IMG/VR virus record: IMGVR_UViG_3300036719_003046
Span: 1-33,883 of that record
DNA: 33,883 bases
Strand: one strand, 5' to 3'
Source of the DNA: a virus
Shown here: positions 1 through 6,200 of the stretch, piece by piece
How positions within the stretch are numbered: position 1 is the first letter of the stretch
Layout of the letters: each line of letters begins with the position of its first letter
The notes under the pieces: generated by a model
What the model saw: the letters and a program-made list of their open reading frames with translations, nothing else
The model's database searches: none
Told to the model about the DNA's origin: nothing
Program-made: the position numbers and the translations under genes

Positions 1-24
1 ATTGGCGTTTAACTTTACTATCAT
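1..24 (-). CDS. Start of a gene leaving the window (partial)
   Basis: An ATG at 24-22 on the minus strand opens a frame reading MIVKLNAN that runs off the left edge without a stop. A good candidate -7 promoter box (TAGATTTG) lies about 20 nt upstream and there is an A-rich leader, as is common in Bacteroidota. Eight codons are too few to identify a product. It is called a gene only because of the promoter-like context and because the next gene is expected here in a tightly packed minus-strand array. Confidence 0.4.
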
Positions 25-42
25 TTATTGTTTGTTTGTAAG

Positions 43-73
43 CAAATCTACACAAGGATTAAAGATATTCCAA
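43..73 (-). promoter_or_regulatory. Candidate Bacteroidota-type promoter
   Basis: On the minus strand TTG (73-71) is followed after 20 nt by TAGATTTG (50-43), an exact match to the Bacteroidota -7 box TAnnTTTG with a -33-like TTG at near-normal spacing. It sits between the HExxH gene and the ATG at 24. It could start a new transcript for the genes beyond the window. The short boxes make a chance match possible. Confidence 0.45.
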
Positions 74-88
74 GCGTACTTTTATACA

Positions 89-343
89 TCACTTACCGCT
101 ATCGGTCAAGTGGTAGCCTATCTTCCATAGTATCTCTGCCGTCTCCTTTGAGTACCTAAGTACCGCCTCTTCGGATAGGTCTGGTTGCTGAATGTGAAGT
201 ATCTCGTGTAGTATTGTTTCCAGTAGCTCAACGCCCGTCAGCCTGCTATCGATAATGATTTTCCTCTTATCGGCGTATGCTAACCCATCGGCCTTGTATT
301 TACCGAGCTTGCCAAACTTAACTGTTATCGGTTTCTTCGTCAT
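89..343 (-). CDS. Small HExxH putative metallopeptidase-like protein
   Basis: This is an 84-aa protein whose centre carries HEILH (His46, Glu47, His50), the zinc-binding motif of gluzincin/SprT/ImmA-like metallopeptidases, followed by acidic residues at 58-59 that could supply a third ligand. The N-terminal part is basic and beta-like, the C-terminal part helical. It is far shorter than full proteases, so it may be a minimal zinc domain rather than an active enzyme. Its start overlaps the preceding gene by 26 nt, so the two are probably co-translated. It lies after the lysis genes at the end of the operon. The motif is seen directly; the function is inferred from it. Substrate unknown. Confidence 0.6.
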   Translation of the reverse strand: MTKKPITVKFGKLGKYKADGLAYADKRKIIIDSRLTGVELLETILHEILHIQQPDLSEEAVLRYSKETAEILWKIGYHLTDSGK

Positions 344-545
344 AACAATTAGTTTCGTATATCTCCTTGATGCCCGTGTGTATAATCTTTAGCGACATTT
401 GGCGGATCTCCCTGATTAGCTCTTTCTCATCTTCCCCTAACATAACATAATCAAAATCTTCTAACGCAGACAAGGCACTAAAACAGGCTGTTATATCTTC
501 GTGGGGGGAAAGGTTGATAGGCATATCGTCAAAGAGGTCTTCCAT
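318..545 (-). CDS. Small acidic protein, unknown function
   Basis: This 75-aa protein is strongly acidic and appears alpha-helical in its second half. I do not recognise a family. Its ATG shares one base with the stop of the phosphoesterase gene (TAATG junction), indicating translational coupling, and its 3' end overlaps the HExxH gene by 26 nt. Codons 35-38 (MLGED) are written over a perfect copy of the dispersed motif TCTTCCCCTAACA (430-442 on the plus strand). Its place suggests a late accessory gene made with the phosphoesterase and the HExxH protein. Confidence 0.65.
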   Translation of the reverse strand: MEDLFDDMPINLSPHEDITACFSALSALEDFDYVMLGEDEKELIREIRQMSLKIIHTGIKEIYETNCYDEETDNS

Positions 546-1528
546 TAGTGCAATTTACCATTTATTATCGAATAATTTTTCACCGAAAAATCGCCATTTG
601 GTTCTACCAATACGTGGGCGAACCCGTGTTGTGAGTTGGAAATCAACGGACTATAATCGGGGCGCAATTCGCACAAACAACCTAGCGACCAACTCGCTGT
701 GGTCTCGCCATTTATATCCGTCTCGACGTGGTGTGAGCTTCTGTGCAAGTGGCCTACAATTATGTTTTGCTTTGCCTTTACCCAAGCTCCGCGGGCTGGG
801 GAGACTGGGGTAAAGATGCCCTTAAAAATGTGATGGCCGTGTGTAATATTCAATTTGCCAGCCTTGACTAACACCTTATCGTCAACAAGATGTATTCTTT
901 CTTCGTTTAACCGAAGCCTCTCTTCTAAGTGAAAATAAGGATCGTCCCATATCTCTTGCGCCTTTTGTAGTAAGTACTTTTCCATACGGGAGCAATGATT
1001 ACCTTTTATCCAATATATTTCTACATTGGGAAATAGCTGCCTTAACACCCTTAAAAATTGCTTGGTAGCATCAAACTCATGCTTTATGCTTCTCTTATTT
1101 GGGTCGGATTGAAACCTACTAATTTTATGTAGATCCAGCAAATCGCCATTAATTACAATAGTGTTAATTTTATTATTTACCCCGTATTCTAGGGCTATGG
1201 TTACGGCATCTATGTCGTGGTAGGGTATGTGGAGGTCGGATATTAGGAGGATGTTATTGCATGTCGTGGGAAGTCGTAGTGGTTCCCGCTTCTCCTGATA
1301 GCTCTCAGGCAGATTGTAGGGGTTTTTAGGGCGTTCTGGGAAGATGTGGGTCTCTCTGTACCCCGCATCCTTTTTCTTGCCTTCTATGCCCCTTAAAGAG
1401 TCTCTACAGTCCTCCACGTCCTTAAAGGTCAGGCTCTCTTTTTTGTACATTATCCGTGCCAGTTTAAGGGTTGGCATTTCCATACCGTATTCGTTGCGGT
1501 ATTTGCGGGCAATATCAGCTTTTGTCAT
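545..1528 (-). CDS. Calcineurin-like metallophosphoesterase
   Basis: This 327-aa protein has the full set of metallophosphatase motifs: D98-x-H100 (SDLH), G128-D129 with D132 (NGDLLD), G176-N177-H178 (KGNH), the ITHGHH stretch near 228-233, and G259-H260-x-H262 (GHLH). These residues hold two metal ions in calcineurin-like hydrolases of phosphomono- or diesters. The first 90 residues are a Lys/Arg-rich helical extension with no catalytic motif, perhaps for nucleic-acid or partner binding. Phages carry such enzymes with various roles (nuclease, protein or nucleotide phosphatase); the sequence does not decide. Its start overlaps the end of the spanin gene by 14 nt, so it is expressed late, with lysis genes. 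The enzyme class is well supported, the substrate unknown. Confidence 0.9.
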   Translation of the reverse strand: MTKADIARKYRNEYGMEMPTLKLARIMYKKESLTFKDVEDCRDSLRGIEGKKKDAGYRETHIFPERPKNPYNLPESYQEKREPLRLPTTCNNILLISDLHIPYHDIDAVTIALEYGVNNKINTIVINGDLLDLHKISRFQSDPNKRSIKHEFDATKQFLRVLRQLFPNVEIYWIKGNHCSRMEKYLLQKAQEIWDDPYFHLEERLRLNEERIHLVDDKVLVKAGKLNITHGHHIFKGIFTPVSPARGAWVKAKQNIIVGHLHRSSHHVETDINGETTASWSLGCLCELRPDYSPLISNSQHGFAHVLVEPNGDFSVKNYSIINGKLH

Positions 1529-2045
1529 TGCTTAGTTTTTTGCCGAGTTGTTTAGCGAGGGCTGCCCAGAAAGGCTGCTTGGTGAAGTAGCCGATAACGG
1601 CTCCGAGGGCTACGAATAGAACCCACCAGAATCTTGTTCTCCAGTCCTTTCGCTGCTTTTCGGACTGCTCCCATTTGAGGTATAGTTTTTGATACCTTTC
1701 TTCGCAGGCTAGGTAGAGCTGCCTTTGTTCTTCGGTCTTGGCGGGATCTGTTTTTACTACTTCCTTGTATTGTATCTTGGTTTGGGTTATTATCTTGCTG
1801 GGGGAAGTCTTGGTAATGACTATCGTATCTTCCCTCCGCACCGTATCCACCTGCAAAAGCCCCACATACATTGTATCCAACTTGATAGTATCACGATATA
1901 CTACCGAGTCTCTGTTTGGGAATCTATCACCACAAAAACGACCCGCCTCAAGCGGATTATCGCCGAGGCGGTCTTTTGCCTTTTGCAACTGCTTTTGTGA
2001 ATTACAGGCTATCGCCAGTAGCGACAGCAAAACAATATAACGCAT
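1515..2045 (-). CDS. Probable unimolecular spanin (lipoprotein with C-terminal TM)
   Basis: This 176-aa protein begins with a short hydrophobic signal and a lipobox-like LLAIAC with Cys14, so the mature N-terminus should be lipidated. Residues 45-100 are rich in alternating Thr/Val/Asp (beta-like), 105-135 are helical and charged, and 139-155 (FWWVLFVALGAVIGYFT) form one clear transmembrane segment followed by a basic tail. Lipid anchor at one end and inner-membrane helix at the other is the layout of u-spanins such as phage T1 gp11, which fuse outer and inner membranes in the last lysis step. It lies directly after the holin candidate. The topology is read from sequence; the spanin role is inferred. 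An ordinary lipoprotein is the main alternative. Confidence 0.7.
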   Translation of the reverse strand: MRYIVLLSLLAIACNSQKQLQKAKDRLGDNPLEAGRFCGDRFPNRDSVVYRDTIKLDTMYVGLLQVDTVRREDTIVITKTSPSKIITQTKIQYKEVVKTDPAKTEEQRQLYLACEERYQKLYLKWEQSEKQRKDWRTRFWWVLFVALGAVIGYFTKQPFWAALAKQLGKKLSNDKS

Positions 2046-2053
2046 AAAAAATG

Positions 2054-2284
2054 TTATGCCTCTTTCTTCATCAGCTCGTCTTGGCTATTGGTCAGCAAGT
2101 TTTTGAGCAAGTAAGAAAGTCCGGCGGTGAGTCCTACGATACCCGCTTGCTTCAGCTCTGCAAGTGTTGGAAGGGTGCCTGAGTCAAGGGTTGTGATAAG
2201 CCCAGTCAAGGCAGCCGAAAGGAAAGCCACTACAAAGCCTTTTACAAGGTCTTGGGTATTGAGGTTCAGAAAACTTGATTTCAT
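2054..2284 (-). CDS. Holin candidate (two TM segments)
   Basis: This 76-aa protein has two hydrophobic segments, about residues 12-32 (VKGFVVAFLSAALTGLITTL) and 46-64 (AGIVGLTAGLSYLLKNLL), joined by a short loop and followed by a charged tail (DELMKKEA). Size, two helices and a charged C-terminus fit class II holins, which permeabilise the inner membrane at lysis onset. It sits 8 nt from the spanin gene and 4 nt from another small membrane protein, so the context supports a lysis cassette. Holins lack a diagnostic motif, so the call rests on topology and neighbours. No endolysin gene is visible in the window. Confidence 0.7.
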   Translation of the reverse strand: MKSSFLNLNTQDLVKGFVVAFLSAALTGLITTLDSGTLPTLAELKQAGIVGLTAGLSYLLKNLLTNSQDELMKKEA

Positions 2285-2288
2285 AAGG

Positions 2289-2498
2289 TTACTTTTTACT
2301 TAGTTCTAAATAGAGTTCGTGTATTTGTTCTGCTATGTTATCTAATTTCTTGAAGATAACACTATCTTTCTCCTCGTTTTGCTGGATACGGAGTTCGAGT
2401 TCTCTCATCTTTACCGTAACCTGAACATAAATCTTGAATAAGGCGACTACAAAAGCTACTGTTTGGGTAATGAGGAATATGATAACTCCGTCTGTCAT
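2289..2498 (-). CDS. Small membrane protein with coiled coil, lysis cassette
   Basis: This 69-aa protein has one N-terminal transmembrane helix (about residues 4-25) followed by a heptad-rich charged coil (ELELRIQQNEEKDSVIFKKL and onward). A single helix plus a cytoplasmic or periplasmic coil resembles XhlA-type haemolysin/holin-associated proteins and some antiholins. It lies 4 nt before the holin candidate, so it may modulate holin timing. No enzyme motif is seen. The role is inferred from topology and position. Confidence 0.65.
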   Translation of the reverse strand: MTDGVIIFLITQTVAFVVALFKIYVQVTVKMRELELRIQQNEEKDSVIFKKLDNIAEQIHELYLELSKK

Positions 2499-2504
2499 TT
2501 GCTG

Positions 2505-2762
2505 TTATTTTTTGGGTGTTTGGGAAGATGTGCTATCAAGAAGTGCCGAGGCTTGAATATCTTTCTGAAGAGAATCTACTGACTGAATGATAAATACTAC
2601 CTGATTGTGTGGAAGTGCAGATTGATTCACCAAATTTTTAACAGCGTTTAGATTCTGCCAATGGTAATTGATTTGCTCTTCCTTGAACTTTACAACGATG
2701 AACTTTTCTGCTGCAAAGGAGACAAGTGTAACGGCCAAGAGAATAACTAATAGTTTTTTCAT
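2505..2762 (-). CDS. Small exported or membrane-anchored protein, first gene of lysis cassette
   Basis: This 85-aa protein starts with MKK and a hydrophobic stretch at about residues 4-19 (LLVILLAVTLVSFAAE), either a cleavable signal (after SFA) or an uncleaved anchor, followed by a helical region and a Ser/Thr-rich tail. Unlike the two exported proteins upstream it does not leave Gln at +1, which slightly favours an anchor. It follows the longest intergenic space of the window (134 nt), which holds a TAnnTTTG box and a palindrome, so it probably opens the lysis transcript. No family recognised; it could be an i-spanin-like or regulatory lysis protein. Confidence 0.6.
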   Translation of the reverse strand: MKKLLVILLAVTLVSFAAEKFIVVKFKEEQINYHWQNLNAVKNLVNQSALPHNQVVFIIQSVDSLQKDIQASALLDSTSSQTPKK

Positions 2763-2800
2763 AAAGGTTTTTTGTTTTTTTTGTTTGTTGTTTTGGTATA

Positions 2801-2808
2801 CAAATTTA
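2801..2808 (-). promoter_or_regulatory. Candidate -7 promoter box before lysis cassette
   Basis: On the minus strand TAAATTTG matches TAnnTTTG exactly and lies about 39 nt upstream of the ATG at 2762. I see no good TTTG at -33; that region is taken by a palindrome (2830-2846), which could mean regulated use. The site is in the largest spacer of the window. Confidence 0.35.
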
Positions 2809-2829
2809 CGTTATTTTTTATGTAGCGGG

Positions 2830-2846
2830 AAATAATGGCATTATTT
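2830..2846. promoter_or_regulatory. 17-bp palindrome, possible operator
   Basis: AAATAATG-G-CATTATTT is a perfect inverted repeat with 8-bp arms and a single central base. It lies about 21 nt upstream of the TAAATTTG box, where a -33 element would be, so a dimeric regulator bound here could control the lysis genes. As RNA it could form only a weak AU-rich hairpin without a loop, so a DNA operator is more likely than a terminator. Confidence 0.35.
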
Positions 2847-2856
2847 TTTTACCAGA

Positions 2857-2869
2857 ACTTCCCCCAACA
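2857..2869 (+). repeat. Intergenic copy of dispersed motif WCTTCCCNNRRCA
   Basis: ACTTCCCCCAACA lies in the 134-nt spacer between the 131-aa exported protein and the lysis cassette, where no coding constraint can explain it. The same 13-mer recurs inside the fibre gene at 5890-5902. Confidence 0.7.
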
Positions 2870-2896
2870 AAATGTTACTATTTTATCGTATTTATA

Positions 2897-3292
2897 CTAT
2901 TTGTTATTCTTTTTTATGACTACAAATTTATAGTAATTAATCATAAAATTATCTATGATTTCATCGCTTGTGCCCCAGTTTTTGATGATTTCTTTAGGGA
3001 TATATACTGAGGTTTGGTAGATGCCTCTGCCCTTTCTGTCAAAGAGGTTTACATAAGCTCCAGCCCCTTGTGAGGTGTCTCGGCTAATGTTCTGCACATT
3101 CCAGATAAACTGATAGGCAGTGTCCTTGGTTAAGGCATTGATGAGAATAGGCTGGATTAGGATAGCATTTTTTACTGGCATTAGTGTATCTACTGTGGGG
3201 GAAGATGTGCCAGCAATAGTGCTTGAGATAGTGCCTTGTGAATAGGATGTCAGGGAAGTGGCAATAGCCAGAATCAATAGTAAGTGTTTCAT
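2897..3292 (-). CDS. Small exported protein paired with the fibre gene
   Basis: This 131-aa protein has a clear Sec signal peptide (MKHLLLILAIATSLTSYS) with a predicted cleavage before QG. Gln at +1 follows the Bacteroidetes Q-rule for signal peptidase I substrates, so the mature protein should be periplasmic or surface exposed. The mature part is about 113 residues, beta-rich with a basic C-terminus; no cysteines, enzyme motif or known domain is apparent. Its ATG overlaps the stop of the 1836-aa fibre-like gene (ATGA), and both products carry the same type of signal, so they probably act together outside the cytoplasm. A chaperone or surface partner of the fibre is possible but unproven. Confidence 0.75.
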   Translation of the reverse strand: MKHLLLILAIATSLTSYSQGTISSTIAGTSSPTVDTLMPVKNAILIQPILINALTKDTAYQFIWNVQNISRDTSQGAGAYVNLFDRKGRGIYQTSVYIPKEIIKNWGTSDEIIDNFMINYYKFVVIKKNNK

Positions 3293-6200
3293 TTTATTTT
3301 AGATTTAATTAATTCTTTTAGTTGAGCTATTTCGTTTTCTAAATCCTTAATCTTCTGGTTATCGGATTTTATTTTTATAGTAGGTTGCTCAAATTTCGCC
3401 TTATAACCAATAGAAGGACCACTCATTGCCTCTGGCTCAGGCTCAGGTGGATATCCTGTCAATAAGTAGTATGTAGTGCCATCAATATCTACTAAAACTG
3501 ATAGCCCATCTGCTCCACCAACTGAAACCCCTCCTTGTTTCAAATTCCACGCATTACCAGCAGTGGTTTTGATTGTGCCGGTTTGTACTGAGTTACCTGC
3601 TTTATCAACTTTATACTGACTTGTTCCCCCTACCTGCAAATCCATAAGGTTAGAGGTAGAACCCGAAGCTGTGTTGGTAATGTTTAACTTAATAGCCGTA
3701 GGATTTCCCGATGTATTCCAAGTTCCAGCTAAATCAATTAAAGATTGTGCATTTGAACCAGTTAAAGAATATCCAGTTGCTGCAAATGAAGCAGTATTTG
3801 CTACACCGCCTGTAATGTAGTTTGTTGCTGTTACATTACTTGAGAATGTAGCTGCTCCATCACCTCTTACAAAAAATTTTAAATCATTAAAATCATTTGC
3901 ATAAGCTGCTATTAAATTGAAAGCACTACTTGATGTTCTTGTTGAACCTATTGCTAATACATTATTATCAAAACTTGCATTTGTAGCAGATACTACTACC
4001 GAAGCAGTACTTTGTGCAGATTGTCTTAATTCGTGATATGCACCTGTTGAATTTAAATAACTACCATCGTTACTTGCTTTTAAATAACCCCCACTTGTTA
4101 TTCTCATTCGCTCGGTGTTACTTGTACCGAAAACCATTGGGTCACTTCCTATTGCAACTAACGCTAATGAACTTGCCCAAGATGAAGCACTTGCATTTGC
4201 CCAAGCTATTAACCCTTTATCTGTTAAAGATGAGTTTTTAAGTAATATACCAGAATAAGCATTTGCACTTGTGTTTGCCATAGTCATTAAAACATCTCCA
4301 GCAGGAGAACTTTGTCTAACATCTAATATGGTTGCTGGGCTTTGTGTTCCTATTCCTACGTTGCCCCCATTGGGTTGTAATGCTAAAATGCCATCATTGC
4401 TACTATTAACCGTCATTGCTTGTATATAAGCTATTCTTGAACTTGAAGTAGAATTTCCCTTTAATCCAAATTCAAAACCAAATGGATTAGAAGCCCAAGC
4501 CTCGTTTGTTGTAATATAGAATGGGTATTCCTGTGTAGTACTTGTCTTTGATGAAGGAGCTACTAATCTGGCTACTGCATTTGTACTTGTTCCCTGAACA
4601 ACCTCTAATTTTGCTCCTGAACCTGTGCCGGGGTTAGTTGTACCTATACCTACGTTGCCACCACTTGTTATTCTCATTCGCTCGGTATTGTTCGTACCCA
4701 ATATCAATGCCGTATTTGACCTATTGTACAAATAAGCAGTTGCGTCTGTTGAATGGCCTACAAAAAACTCACCACTTCCCGAAACACCATTACCCCAATA
4801 TGTTGTGGCTGCACCTACTCCTGAACCCGCTGCAATAGTTAATTTATCGTTAGGGGAAGTTGTACCTATACCTACGTTGCCGCCATTAGGGTTTAAGGCT
4901 AAAGGGTAGTAAACTCCTAAATTACCTACATCAGCAACCTGTATCCATTGAGCATAAGAACCGCTATAACTTCCCCCGAAATACATACCTATACCTCTAT
5001 TATTAGTAAGGTTTAACATTGCATTTACTGGGGTTGTTCCAGATGATGCAGGAGCATTTCCAGCAGTTATATCTCCTATATATGAATGTAATTTACCTGT
5101 CGGGGAAGTTGTACCTATACCTACGTTGCCACCTGATGTGATTGTCATTCTAATTGCTGGATTACCGCTGTTTGCCGTATAAAATTGCAAATATCCACTA
5201 TTAGCATCTGCCCCTCTAACACCATCAATTATTACTAATCTTTGTGCAGTATTTGTAGTTGCAGTATTTGTAAATGATAATCTTCCCAATATCTCATCAG
5301 CAGTTGTATTTGTTCCAGCTAATGATAAAACCGCTCTACCAGTTGTGCCTTGATAAATAGAAATACCTTTTGCACCATCAATCCAAGAAGAAGGCGAAGT
5401 GTTCCCTACACCAAGATTTCCCGAAGCATCCAAGGTCATAGCTTGTGTAAAGGTTATGGCATTACCTGCCGTGCCACTTGCTGCTTGATACCAAATGTGT
5501 TGCTCATCTGCTATTCTATATCTTCCCGCAGCACCATTATTTAAATATATATCTGTTCCGCTTGAATTTACATAGTTGTTGTTTTCAAGATAAGTATTAG
5601 CAGAATTTGTAAATGACCTTACTGCACCATAACCTAATTGAAAAGCGCGTGTTGTAGATAACCACGCACTTGGTGTTACTCCTAAGCCTAAGTTGCCAGC
5701 ATTTGTTAATGTTAATATATCATATTGGTCTGCATTATCTGTAATTCTTAAACTATTACTATTTGCCCCTAACTTAATATATGAATTTGAAGCACCTGAA
5801 GAATATCTACCAATTTCTAATTTTGCATTATTATCATCTTTAATTGATATACCACCAAAAACAGATAGTTTACCATAAGTTCCAGATGGACTTCCCCCAA
5901 CACCTATATTGCTACTACTTTCCTGCATTACACTATTTCCTATTGCACTTGAACTTGTAAACTTAGGTATGTAGTTTGTAGTGCCACTTCCCGTAACAGT
6001 ACCAGCCGCAGCCCTAATAGCAGCAGCCGAATCAGCTAAAACTGTTCTGGTTACATATCCAAGTAAGTTAGTAGAGGTTAAAGAGTCCTTTCTGCGCAAG
6101 TAGTAAGCCGACAAGGTAGCCGAGTCAACAAGTAACGTACCCGACCCAGTAATAGCCCCACCTGATAAGCCATAACCACTACCCACAGAGGTTACTGTAC

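Noticed and set aside
48-89. 13-codon frame starting in the stop of the HExxH gene
   Set aside because: Too short, no recognisable product, and it overlaps the promoter-like boxes.
4853-5108. Motif cores in GTTSP codons of the fibre
   Set aside because: Not rejected as sites, but several cores here can be explained by the repeated GIGTTSP peptide, so they are not used as independent evidence for the dispersed motif.
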